From the NCBI GenBank assembly GCA_016793115.1, contig JAEUIN010000149.1, forward strand, positions 1 through 38,674: 38,674 bases of DNA, in the 5' to 3' direction. The position numbers and the translations under genes are program-made. Under the pieces are notes generated by a model. It had not been told where the DNA came from and did no database searches. It worked only from the letters and a program-made list of their open reading frames with translations. Shown here piece by piece: positions 15,988-26,182 of this stretch (within the stretch, counting starts at the first letter, position 1; each line of letters begins with the position of its first letter). The stretch is from Planctomycetaceae bacterium (lineage in GTDB: Bacteria > Planctomycetota > Planctomycetia > Pirellulales > PNKZ01).

Positions 15988-17499
15988 TTACTTGCCGACG
16001 ATTTTTTCGAATCTCGCGTAGGCTTCGTCCCACTTCGCGGGATCGCGCGGTTCGTATTCTTCGACGGTGAAGCTTTCGCGGACGATATCGCGGGCTTGGG
16101 CGATGTCTTTCGCCGCGCCGGCCGCGATAGCTTGCATCATTACGTTGCCGATCGCCGTGGCTTCGACCGGGCCGGCGACGACTCTGCGGTGGCAGGCGTC
16201 GGCCGCGGCTTGGCAGAGGGCCTTGTTTTGCGTGCCGCCGCCGACGATGTGGATCGTCTCCAAGCGGCCGCCGGCCAAGGCTTCGACCTTGCCGAGCATG
16301 TAGCGATACTTAAGCGCAAGGCTTTCGATCACCGTGCGGATGACCTCCCCTTCGCTTTGCGGAACCGTTTGGCCGGTGCGGCGGCAGAACGCGCGGATCG
16401 CTTCCGGCATGTCGTCCGGGGCTTGGAAGCTCGCATCGTCGGGATCGATGAACGATTTGTGCCCTGCGGCGGCCGCGGCCTTCGCCGTGAGCGCGCTCCA
16501 GGAGAGATCGTCGCCGGCCGAGGCCTGCCCGCGCTCGGCGAGCCAGATGCGGCGGCACTCTTGAATGATCCACAAACCGGTGATGTTCTTGAGCACCCGG
16601 ATCGTGTTGCCGACGCCTCCTTCGTTCGTGAAGCCGAGCTTGCAGCAGAGATCGGTCATGACCGGCTGCGGAGTCTCGATGCCGATCAGCGACCACGTGC
16701 CGCTGGAGATATAGCACCAATCCGGACGTGCGCCGGGCGTGCTCTTGGCAGGCACGGCCATGACGGCGCTCGCCGTGTCGTGCGTGCCGGGGAGGACGAC
16801 GTCGATCCGCGGCAAGCCGGTCTCGGCGGCGACGGCCGCGGTAAGCGAACCGAGTTTTGTGCCCGGTTCGACGAGCGGGCCGAGCAAGTGCGTCGGCAGG
16901 TTGAGCTTGTCGAGGAGTTCCGTCGCCCAGGTGCGGCGCACCGGGTTGAAGAATTGCGTCGTCGTGGCGTTGGTGACTTCGTTGGCCTTTACGCCGGTGA
17001 GGAGCCAATGAAAGAAGTCGGGCATCATCAGAAACGACTTCGCCCCTTCGAGCCACGGCGAATTGTATTTCTTCAGCGTCATGAACTGATAGAGCGTGTT
17101 GATCGGCATGAACTGCAGGCCGGTGTGCGCGAAGATTTCTTCGCGACCGAGCTCGGCGAGCGCTTGGTCCATGAGTCCGTCGGTGCGGTGGTCGCGATAC
17201 GACACCGGGTTGCCGAGCAGCACGTCGTCGCGGCCGAGCAGCGCGAAGTCGACGCCCCAGGTGTCGACGCCGACGCTGCGGATCGCGTCGCCGTACTTCG
17301 CGCGGGCCGCGCGGAGTCCGTGCAAAATGTTTTGCCAGAGGCCGAGCACGTTCCATTGCAGCGAGCCGGCGAGGTTGACCGCGCCGTTTTCAAAGCGGTG
17401 GACCTCTTCGAGGCGGAGCCGCGAGCCGTCGAACAGGCCGGCGAGCACGCGGCCGCTGGAAGCGCCGAGGTCGACGGCGAGATAGATTTGGTCGGGCAT
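15988..17499 (-). CDS. rhaB: Rhamnulokinase (FGGY family)
   Basis: A 503-residue FGGY carbohydrate kinase; rhamnulokinases phosphorylate L-rhamnulose to L-rhamnulose 1-phosphate in the cytoplasm. Family landmarks in order: N-terminal phosphate-binding DLGASSGRVLAG, GVDTWGVDFALL, SYRDHRTDG, GLQFMPINTLYQF, the catalytic region PGTHDTASAV, SSGTWSLIGIE, and the C-terminal ATP-binding IVGGGTQNKALCQ and GPVEATAIGN. The length matches rhaB products (about 490). The start at ATG 17497-17499 places the phosphate motif at the usual position; an upstream open extension is repeat-derived. No rhaA, rhaD or transporter gene is adjacent, so the gene stands alone. A related pentulose or fuculose kinase is less likely. 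Confidence 0.9.
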   Translation of the reverse strand: MPDQIYLAVDLGASSGRVLAGLFDGSRLRLEEVHRFENGAVNLAGSLQWNVLGLWQNILHGLRAARAKYGDAIRSVGVDTWGVDFALLGRDDVLLGNPVSYRDHRTDGLMDQALAELGREEIFAHTGLQFMPINTLYQFMTLKKYNSPWLEGAKSFLMMPDFFHWLLTGVKANEVTNATTTQFFNPVRRTWATELLDKLNLPTHLLGPLVEPGTKLGSLTAAVAAETGLPRIDVVLPGTHDTASAVMAVPAKSTPGARPDWCYISSGTWSLIGIETPQPVMTDLCCKLGFTNEGGVGNTIRVLKNITGLWIIQECRRIWLAERGQASAGDDLSWSALTAKAAAAAGHKSFIDPDDASFQAPDDMPEAIRAFCRRTGQTVPQSEGEVIRTVIESLALKYRYMLGKVEALAGGRLETIHIVGGGTQNKALCQAAADACHRRVVAGPVEATAIGNVMMQAIAAGAAKDIAQARDIVRESFTVEEYEPRDPAKWDEAYARFEKIVGK

Positions 17500-17538
17500 G
17501 GTTGGGCGGGTGCGGTTTGAACGTGTGAGGGAGGTTGG

Positions 17539-17616
17539 CTGTCGGGAACGCCCTCTGCGGCGTTCCGCGTTTCGGGTACCAGCCGCTCGGAACGCCGCGG
17601 AGGGCGTTCCCGACAG
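17539..17616. repeat. Long palindrome, GGGAACGCC family, copy 1
   Basis: The 29-base arms 17539-17567 and 17588-17616 pair with one mismatch around a 20-base loop containing GGGTACC. Core of each arm: TCGGGAACGCCCTC. The same family occurs at 18847-18922 and as a single arm at 32134-32161. It lies just upstream of rhaB. Confidence 0.8.
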
Positions 17617-17794
17617 CATTGAGGCGAGCCGATTGGTTGCCGTGGCCATGAGCGTGCCGCCTGGTGCCGGCGGTGTCAAGCTTTGGCGGGGGAACGACTT
17701 AGGGCTTGCCGCGGCGGTTGGTCGCCGGGGGCGGACGAATCTCGGCGGATTGAAGTCGCGGGGCCGGATGTGCCGATAATAGCGCAGGCGATTG

Positions 17795-17823
17795 TTGACT
17801 TACTTGAGTAACATAAGTATCTT
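17795..17823 (+). promoter_or_regulatory. Candidate cysH promoter with palindromic spacer
   Basis: TTGACT (17795-17800) and TATCTT (17818-17823) are separated by 17 bases, a good sigma-70 match. Between them lies TTACTTGAGTAA (17800-17811), a perfect 5+5 palindrome, and the nested pair ACTTA (17798-17802)/TAAGT (17814-17818). This placement is typical of a repressor operator. The Rrf2-type regulator gene just after cysH is the obvious candidate to bind it (inference). The predicted start of transcription is about 17830. Confidence 0.55.
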
Positions 17824-17873
17824 TCCTTGGGTCTCGCCTGCGGATGAGGCCCATCCTTTATCGGGAACGGCAC

Positions 17874-18821
17874 ATGATTCCTCATCTCGCAGCCGAGTCG
17901 ACGCCTCCAGGCGAGACCGGCCCCCAGGCTGAGCCGCTTCGGATGGAACCGTTGCCGCCGCTGCGAATCTATCGCGGACCCGAGGACGATGCCGACGACG
18001 CCGAGCCGACGACGTCGCCCGCCCAAGCTATGACGAACACCGTGCCCGCGACACCGATCGCATCTCCCTCCGGCCTGGGGTTGCCCGCGCACCCGCTGGC
18101 GAAATCGGTCCCTGCGCCGACGGAAGAGTATCTGGCTTACCTCAAGGAGGTGAGCGCGCAGCTCGAAACCGCGACGCCGCAAGAGATCATTCAATGGGCC
18201 GTCGAAGAGTACGGCCGCAAGCTCACGATGGCCACGGCCTTCGGGCCCGAGGGGATGACGATCATCCACATGCTCGCCGGAATCGACAGGACGATTCCAG
18301 TGTTCAACCTCGACACCGGCTACCAGTTTCAAGAAACGCTCGACCTGAAGACGCGCGTGCTCGCGAAGTACGGCATCGACATCGAGTTGCGCGGGCCGGA
18401 GACGACGGTCGAAGAATACGAGAAGCTCCACGGTGCTCCGCTCTACAAGACCAACCCCGATCAGTGCTGCTACGATCGAAAGCTGAAGACGCTCGAGAAG
18501 TCGGCCGTCGGCATGTATGCCTGGATGAGCGGCATTCGCCGCGACCAGAGCCCGGATCGGGCGCGCGCGCCGATCGTCGGCTGGGATAAGAAGTTCGGCC
18601 TGGTGAAGATCAGCCCGCTGGCGAACTCGACGAAGAAAGACATTTGGAAGCTGATCACGGATCACGACATTCCGTATAACCCGCTGCACGACCAAGGCTA
18701 CACGAGCATCGGCTGTTGGCCCTGCACGCGGGCCGTGTCGTTCGGCGAAGACGAGCGCGCGGGCCGCTGGAGCGGGTTCGCGAAGAAAGAGTGCGGCCTG
18801 CACACGAGCGACGACAAGTAA
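17874..18821 (+). CDS. cysH: Thioredoxin-dependent APS/PAPS reductase
   Basis: The protein reduces adenylyl sulfate (or PAPS) to sulfite in assimilatory sulfate reduction. Landmarks: MATAFGPEGMTIIHML (phosphate-binding loop region), NLDTGYQF, then cysteine pairs DQCCYDRK and GCWPCTRA, the CC...CxxC pattern of [4Fe-4S] APS reductases, and the C-terminal ECGLH with the catalytic cysteine. The four iron-ligand cysteines favour APS over PAPS as substrate. The long N-terminal extension of about 75 residues is Pro/Glu-rich and probably disordered; ATG 17874 is preceded by GGGAACGG, but ATG 17844 is also possible. An Rrf2 regulator follows on the same strand. The gene is bracketed by two copies of one palindrome (17539-17616 and 18847-18922). 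Confidence 0.9.
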   Translation: MIPHLAAESTPPGETGPQAEPLRMEPLPPLRIYRGPEDDADDAEPTTSPAQAMTNTVPATPIASPSGLGLPAHPLAKSVPAPTEEYLAYLKEVSAQLETATPQEIIQWAVEEYGRKLTMATAFGPEGMTIIHMLAGIDRTIPVFNLDTGYQFQETLDLKTRVLAKYGIDIELRGPETTVEEYEKLHGAPLYKTNPDQCCYDRKLKTLEKSAVGMYAWMSGIRRDQSPDRARAPIVGWDKKFGLVKISPLANSTKKDIWKLITDHDIPYNPLHDQGYTSIGCWPCTRAVSFGEDERAGRWSGFAKKECGLHTSDDK

Positions 18822-18846
18822 GAAGCTCGGGTATTTCGCCGAGCCC

Positions 18847-18922
18847 TGTAGGGAACGCCCTCCGCGGCGTTCCGAGAGGCCGGTACCCGCAGCGCGGAAC
18901 GCCGCAGAGGGCGTTCCCTACA
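18847..18922. repeat. Long palindrome, GGGAACGCC family, copy 2
   Basis: The 28-base arms 18847-18874 and 18895-18922 pair with one mismatch around a 20-base loop containing GGTACC. It lies between cysH and the Rrf2 gene, so it may act as a transcription terminator or attenuator between them. Confidence 0.8.
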
Positions 18923-18949
18923 CGACACACGCGACGAGTTGATCACCCC

Positions 18950-19378
18950 TTGCGAATCTCCGCGAAAACCGAATACGCCTGCATTGCGATGCTCGAGCTC
19001 ACGGCCGTGTACGGCAGCGGCGAGCCGGCGCGGATTCGCACCATCGCCGACACGCACGGCATTCCCTCGCGGTTTCTCGTGCAGATTCTGCTGCAACTCA
19101 AAGGGGCCGGCTACGTGGTGAGCACGCGCGGCGCGTCGGGCGGCTACCGTTTGGCCAAGAGCCCGGAAGAGATCACGCTCTTGGAAGTGATGCAGGTGAT
19201 CGAAGGGCAAGACGACGTGATTCGCTCCAGCACCAACAGCGACAGCCCGGCGGCGCGGGTGCTGGTGGCGACGTGGAACGAGATCGCCGACGTCGAACGG
19301 GAGATGCTCGGCGCGCTGACGTTCGCCGAACTCGCGACCCGCCAGCGCAAGCAGGCGGAGAATATGTATTACATCTAG
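18950..19378 (+). CDS. Rrf2 family transcriptional regulator
   Basis: The 142-residue protein has the Rrf2 winged helix: ISAKTEYACIAMLEL at the start, recognition region IPSRFLVQILLQLKGAGYV, and the wing signature STRGASGGYRLAKSPEEITLLEV, followed by a dimerisation helix. Only one Cys is present (in EYACIAM) and the three-Cys cluster of IscR/NsrR is missing, so it probably does not bind an Fe-S cluster and is closer to CymR-type sulfur regulators. The TTG at 18950-18952 gives the usual family N-terminus; the longer open frame upstream runs through a palindromic repeat and is not coding. It most likely controls cysH through the palindrome in that promoter (inference from position). Confidence 0.85.
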   Translation: MRISAKTEYACIAMLELTAVYGSGEPARIRTIADTHGIPSRFLVQILLQLKGAGYVVSTRGASGGYRLAKSPEEITLLEVMQVIEGQDDVIRSSTNSDSPAARVLVATWNEIADVEREMLGALTFAELATRQRKQAENMYYI

Positions 19379-19531
19379 TTAGGGCGGAAGGCGGAGGGGG
19401 GAGCGAGGAAGGCCTGCCCGCCGCCCCATTCTTAAGCGCCGCCCCTTCAACTACATTGTCTTGTTCAGGCAATTCGGCTTCGGGAGCGGGTTCTCCTTCC
19501 TCCCTCCGCCCTCCCCTTTCCCCTCTGTAAC

Positions 19532-20743
19532 ATGCCGCTCGTTCGTTTGAAGCCTCGTAAGGCTCGGCCGTTTTATGGTCGTCATCCGTGGGTGCTCGAT
19601 ACGGCGATCGCCGCCGTGAGCGACTACCCGCGCGACGGCGACGTCGTCGATCTCGTTTCGGAAGACAATCGCTTTATCGCCCGCGGCGTGCTCAACAGCC
19701 GCAGCCGGATTCGTGTGCGGCTCTACAGTTGGCGCGAAGACGAACCGCTCGACGCCGCGTTCTGGCGGGCTCGTCTGGAGGCGGCGATCGCGCTGCGGCA
19801 GACGATCGGCTATCTCGACCCGGCCGGCGGCTGCCGGCTCGTGAACAGCGAGGCCGACGGGCTCGGCGGCTTGATCGTCGATCGCTACGGCGCGGACTTG
19901 GTCGTGCATGTGACGGCGCTGGCCATGCAGGCCCGGCTCGATGAGCTGCTGCCGCTCTTGCAGGAGCTGGCCGCGCCGCGCGGCATCGTCGTCCGCTTCG
20001 ACGAAGCGATGGCGAAGCGCGAAGGGGTGACGCTCGCCGGGGCCGACGGCGCGACGGGCAACGTGCTCCGCACCGTGGGGGACGTGCCGACCGAGCCGGT
20101 GTTTATCGAAGAGCATGGCCTGCGGTACGGCGTCGATTTGGCCGGCGGGCAGAAGACGGGCTTCTTTCTCGATCAGCGCGAGAATCGCAAAGCGGCCGCG
20201 GCGTACATGCAGGGGCGCAGCGTGCTCGACATGTGTTGCTACTCCGGCGGCTTTGCGCTCAACGCCGCGAAGCTCGGCGGCGCGAAGGAAGTGCTCGGCA
20301 TCGATACGGGGAGCCGGGCCGTGGCGCTCGCGCGGGCCAACGCCGAGCTCAACGGCTTGGCCAACGTGCGCTTCGAAACCGGCGACGCGTTTAAGACCGT
20401 CGCGGCGCTGAACGCCGAGGGGAAGAAGTTCGGCGCCGTGGTGCTCGATCCGCCGAAGTTCGCCGCGAATCGGCAAGCGCTGCCGGAAGCGTTGCGGGCC
20501 TACGAGCGGTTGAACGCCGGTGCGCTCAACTTGCTGGAGCCGGGCGGAATCTTGGTGACGTGCAGTTGCACCGGGAGCGTGTCGCGCGAGGACTTCACCT
20601 ATATCTTGGCGGAAGCGGCGGCGAAGGCGCGGCGACCGTTGCAGATTTTAGAAACCCGCGGCGCGGCGCCCGATCATCCGTTTTCGGCTTCGTGCTTGGA
20701 GACGGAATACTTGAAGTGCTTCATCTGCCGGGTGGGCGGCTGA
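19532..20743 (+). CDS. rlmI: Class I rRNA large-subunit methyltransferase, RlmI-like
   Basis: The 403-residue enzyme has the layout of RlmI (23S rRNA m5C methyltransferase, position 1962 in E. coli numbering): an N-terminal PUA-like RNA-binding domain (about 1-75), an EEHGLRYGVDLAGGQKTGFFLDQR linker typical of this family, then a Rossmann domain with DMCCYSGGFALNAAKLG (SAM motif I, about 232-248), VLDPPKFA (motif IV, about 304-311) and the catalytic-region TCSCTGSVS (about 345-353). Neighbours on the same strand are an SDR and a thioredoxin, with no obvious shared function. The exact target base cannot be read from the sequence. Confidence 0.85.
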   Translation: MPLVRLKPRKARPFYGRHPWVLDTAIAAVSDYPRDGDVVDLVSEDNRFIARGVLNSRSRIRVRLYSWREDEPLDAAFWRARLEAAIALRQTIGYLDPAGGCRLVNSEADGLGGLIVDRYGADLVVHVTALAMQARLDELLPLLQELAAPRGIVVRFDEAMAKREGVTLAGADGATGNVLRTVGDVPTEPVFIEEHGLRYGVDLAGGQKTGFFLDQRENRKAAAAYMQGRSVLDMCCYSGGFALNAAKLGGAKEVLGIDTGSRAVALARANAELNGLANVRFETGDAFKTVAALNAEGKKFGAVVLDPPKFAANRQALPEALRAYERLNAGALNLLEPGGILVTCSCTGSVSREDFTYILAEAAAKARRPLQILETRGAAPDHPFSASCLETEYLKCFICRVGG

Positions 20744-20785
20744 CGGACGCCGGGAGTCGGAGACCAGGAAGAGTTCGGTGACGCT

Positions 20786-21544
20786 ATGATCACAGCCAAG
20801 ACGGATGCTCGGGTCGCTTGGATTACCGGCAGCGGGGCAAAGCGCGTCGGCGCGACGATCGCCGCGGCCTGCGCGGCGCGGGGCTATTCGATCGTCGTGC
20901 ATGCCAATCGCTCCGTCGACGAAGGGCGCGATACGGTGGCGCAACTCGAAGCGCTTGGGGCGCAGGCGCTCTTGGTCACCGGCGACTTGCGCGACGAGGC
21001 GACCGTGGGGCGACTGACCGCGGAGGTGCTTGAGCGCTTCCACCGCATCGACGTGCTCGTGAACAGCGCGGCCGTCTGGAAGCCGAAGCCGCTGGAGAAG
21101 ACGTCGGCCGCCGACGTGCGCGAGCACTTCGACGTGAACACCCTCGGCACCTTTCTCATGTGCCAAGCCGTGGGGCTTCAGATGACGAAGCAGCCGGAGG
21201 GGGGCGCGATCGTCAACGTCGGCGATTGGGCGATCGAACGGCCGTACCTGAACTACGCGGCTTATTTTCCTTCGAAGGGGGCGATTCCGGCGCTCACCAA
21301 AATGTTCGCCGTCGAGCTGGCGGCGCGCAACCCGAAGGTGCGGGTCAACGCCGTGCTGCCGGGTCCGGTGATGCTGCCGGCCGAGTTGCCGGAAGCCGAA
21401 CGGCGGCAAGCGATTAACGGCACTTTGGTGAAGCGCGAGGGGACGCCGGAGCACGTGGCGGCGGCGGTGCTTTCCTTGGTGGAAAACACGTTCATCACCG
21501 GCGTTTGCCTGCCGGTCGACGGCGGCCGCACGATTTGCTCGTAG
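20786..21544 (+). CDS. SDR oxidoreductase, pteridine-reductase-like (PTR1/FolM type)
   Basis: The 252-residue short-chain dehydrogenase has a variant nucleotide motif TGSGAKRVG (residues 14-22) with Arg in place of the usual second Gly. It has an altered catalytic set: Asp147 (in VNVGDWA) where classical SDRs have Ser, then Tyr160 and Lys164 (YFPSK). The 13-residue Asp-to-Tyr spacing and the TGxxKRxG-type motif match trypanosomatid PTR1 and bacterial FolM-like pteridine reductases, which reduce dihydropteridines with NADPH. Cofactor and substrate are therefore probably NADPH and a pterin, but this is inference. It follows the methyltransferase gene by 42 bases, and a C-terminal VDGGRT closes the fold as in other SDRs. 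Confidence 0.85.
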   Translation: MITAKTDARVAWITGSGAKRVGATIAAACAARGYSIVVHANRSVDEGRDTVAQLEALGAQALLVTGDLRDEATVGRLTAEVLERFHRIDVLVNSAAVWKPKPLEKTSAADVREHFDVNTLGTFLMCQAVGLQMTKQPEGGAIVNVGDWAIERPYLNYAAYFPSKGAIPALTKMFAVELAARNPKVRVNAVLPGPVMLPAELPEAERRQAINGTLVKREGTPEHVAAAVLSLVENTFITGVCLPVDGGRTICS

Positions 21545-21595
21545 CCGCCGTTCGGGTGGGCGGGCGTTTGCCGCCGCCCCTCCCGCCGACTAGGC

Positions 21596-22936
21596 TTGAG
21601 GCGTCATTTCCTCGCCCCTTTCGAGCACTCGCACGTGTTCCAGCGAATCTTTGTTTGGTCGGCCGCTTTGCTGCTGCCGATGGGTGGATGGGCCGCCGCG
21701 CCGGTCGTCGCCCAACAGCCGGCCGCGGAAGCCAAAGCGGACAAGGCCGACGAGCCGATCGTCGTGCCCGACGGGTCGCCCGCCGAACTGCTGGAGTTTA
21801 TCGACAAGATCAAGAAGGCGCCGCCGCCGTCGAACCAGATGCCGGCGCTCGTGGCGCATGTGCGCAAAGTCTGCACGGCCGTGGTCGCCGCGGTCGACAA
21901 GATCGGCACCGCCGGCGACGAACAGCAGCAGACGCGGGCCATCACCGCGAAGCTCGACGCGCTGCACTTGCTTCGCCGCGTTCGCGACCCTGCGGCCGGC
22001 CCGGCGATGCGGAAGTATCTCGACGAGCTGTTGGCCGACAAGCGGAGCTTCGTACCGCCGCTGGCGCGCGTTTACGATTTGGCCACGCGGTTGGGCGAGG
22101 CCGATCTGGGCGACAACGCCGCGCTGGAAAAGCTGCTGGAAGAAGTGCGCGAACATGTGCGGAGCGCGAAGCCCACGGTCCGCAATTTCAACATCGCCCT
22201 GCAGACGGCCATGCTCATGGAGCGGGCCGGGCTGACGAAGCTCGCGACGGAGGCGTATGTCGAGTTCGCCGCGGCATTTGAATTGAGCGACGATCCGAAA
22301 GTCGTCGAGAACGCGAAGACGCTCGCCGGCGCGGCGCGGTTTCTCTTGCTCCCCGGCCACGCCATGGACGTGAAGGGCAAGACGCTCGGCGGCGAGAAGT
22401 TCGACATCAAGCAATACGCCGGCAAGGTCGTGCTCGTCGAGTTTTGGGCCACGTGGTGCGGGCCGTGCGTCGCCGAGTTGCCGAACCTGCTGGAGATCTA
22501 TTCGAAGTACCACGATCGCGGCTTCGAGGTGGTGGGCATCAGCCTCGACAGCGAGCGCGAACGGCTCGAATCGTTCGTCAAGCGCGAGGAAGTTCCTTGG
22601 ACCGTGCTGTTCGACGACGACGCCGAAGCCAAAGGTTGGCAGACGGCGCTGGCGCGGGAATACGGCGTGATGAGCATTCCCCGGGCGGTGCTCATCGGCC
22701 GCGACGGCAAGGTCGTTTCGCTCGCGGCGCACGGCGAGCCGCTGTGGGACCTGTTGGCCGCGCAAATCGGCCCGCCGGAAGTGAAGAAGCCCGACGCGGA
22801 CGCCGACGACGACAAGGCGAAAACGGAGAAGCCGAACGCGGGCGAGCCGAAGAACGAGAAGCCCCAAGACGGAGACGGCGAGGCCAAGCCGGCCGAGAAG
22901 AAGACCGACGAAGCCGCGACGCCGCGGCCCGAGTAG
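21596..22936 (+). CDS. TlpA-like thioredoxin protein, exported
   Basis: A 446-residue protein with an N-terminal signal segment (FQRIFVWSAALLLPMGGWAA). The start is uncertain: a TTG at 21596 or a GTG at 21635, which would directly precede the signal segment. Residues about 60-240 form a helical region of unknown type. A TlpA/ResA-type thioredoxin fold follows (about 260-400), with FWATWCGPC (W287, C288, C291), the cis-proline region SIPRAVLIGRDG, and GISLDSERERLESF. The Lys/Glu/Asp/Pro-rich tail of about 50 residues is probably disordered. Such proteins reduce disulfides or assist cytochrome c maturation outside the cytoplasm; the partner is unknown. Confidence 0.85.
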   Translation: MRRHFLAPFEHSHVFQRIFVWSAALLLPMGGWAAAPVVAQQPAAEAKADKADEPIVVPDGSPAELLEFIDKIKKAPPPSNQMPALVAHVRKVCTAVVAAVDKIGTAGDEQQQTRAITAKLDALHLLRRVRDPAAGPAMRKYLDELLADKRSFVPPLARVYDLATRLGEADLGDNAALEKLLEEVREHVRSAKPTVRNFNIALQTAMLMERAGLTKLATEAYVEFAAAFELSDDPKVVENAKTLAGAARFLLLPGHAMDVKGKTLGGEKFDIKQYAGKVVLVEFWATWCGPCVAELPNLLEIYSKYHDRGFEVVGISLDSERERLESFVKREEVPWTVLFDDDAEAKGWQTALAREYGVMSIPRAVLIGRDGKVVSLAAHGEPLWDLLAAQIGPPEVKKPDADADDDKAKTEKPNAGEPKNEKPQDGDGEAKPAEKKTDEAATPRPE

Positions 22937-23003
22937 CGCCCGCTGCGCGGCGCAGCGGCTTGCCGGCGACGATGCCGCAAACTTTCGCACCGGATGCACC
23001 TCG

Positions 23004-25455
<2,452 letters not shown>

Positions 25456-25470
25456 AAATCAACACAGTCG

Positions 25471-25511
25471 CTCATCCGGCCTGCGGCCACCTTCTCCCAA
25501 AGGGAGAAGGG
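25471..25511. repeat. REP-like palindrome, right flank and target of the IS110 element
   Basis: CTCATCC followed by the stem-loop GGCC-TGC-GGCC (25478-25488) and a perfect nine-base stem CCTTCTCCC-AAA-GGGAGAAGG (25490-25510). The IS sits exactly at the CT that begins this unit. The hairpin may also terminate the transposase transcript and the convergent minus-strand gene. Confidence 0.7.
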
Positions 25512-25530
25512 AATCGACACGACACGGTCT

Positions 25531-25989
25531 TTACCGCTTCAGCTCCGCCAAATCCACGGTCCTGAGGAACTTGCCGCCGCTTTCGTACCAGCCGTGGTGC
25601 GTGAAGCGGCACCAGTCGACGTCGAGCAGGAAGGCGTGTTTCGTGCGATCGGCTTTTTCGAGCGTGGCGATCACCAAGCGGTGCGCCAGCGGTTCCGGAT
25701 GAAAGAAGCTGAGGCCCGACTCGGAGATGTGTTTCCCCGAGACGATCACGCGCTGGCCGTTCACCTGCGTGCCTTCGGCCGTGGTCGGCAGGAGTTGAAT
25801 GAGCCGCGGGTAGGGAAAACGCTGTTCGCCGCGCCGTTCGAACGGACCCGTCGGAAACAATCCGGCCAACAGCTCGCGGACTTGCCAGCGAATTTGTTCG
25901 TCGGGCGAAGCGGCGGCGTCGAGCAACGGCAGGTCGTACGTCTCCAGAAGGGCGGTGCTCATCAGCGGTTTTCTCGTGGGTTGTGACAT
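25531..25989 (-). CDS. PilZ-like domain protein
   Basis: A 152-residue soluble protein (ATG 25987-25989; ATG 25960-25962, nine residues shorter, is also possible). Residues about 60-150 resemble a PilZ beta-barrel: RRGEQRF (the RxxxR motif) and, about 30 residues later, HISESGLSFFH at the position of the [D/N]xSxxG motif, here with His in place of Asp/Asn. PilZ domains bind cyclic di-GMP; the replaced residue leaves binding uncertain. The frame may extend to 26043, but this adds a hydrophobic stretch without clear function. The downstream end faces the REP-like hairpin of the IS. Confidence 0.55.
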   Translation of the reverse strand: MSQPTRKPLMSTALLETYDLPLLDAAASPDEQIRWQVRELLAGLFPTGPFERRGEQRFPYPRLIQLLPTTAEGTQVNGQRVIVSGKHISESGLSFFHPEPLAHRLVIATLEKADRTKHAFLLDVDWCRFTHHGWYESGGKFLRTVDLAELKR

Positions 25990-26182
25990 GACGCACGAAG
26001 CGTAGGCGAAGATTGCGGCGCGAACGGCCGCGAAGGAAGGCAATGGTTATCTACGTTGCGTTTCCAAAAGCGTCAAATTCCCCGCCGCGGAGTTGATTGA
26101 CGCCGCCCTTCGCTCCGCCGATACTGCCTCGCGACGCACGTTGGTCGTTCGTATCGCACCGCTCACAAGGGTTTTTCCCGCC

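Larger units (their letters stand above)
17500..17843. other. Divergent intergenic region between rhaB and cysH
   Basis: No gene. It contains the long palindrome at 17539-17616 next to the rhaB start, and the cysH promoter with its palindromic spacer at 17795-17823. The middle part (about 17620-17790) shows no further structure to the eye. Confidence 0.5.

Noticed and set aside
18716..18949. Upstream extension of the Rrf2 open frame
   Set aside because: It overlaps the cysH end and runs through a palindromic repeat; the Rrf2 N-terminus fits a TTG start at 18950.
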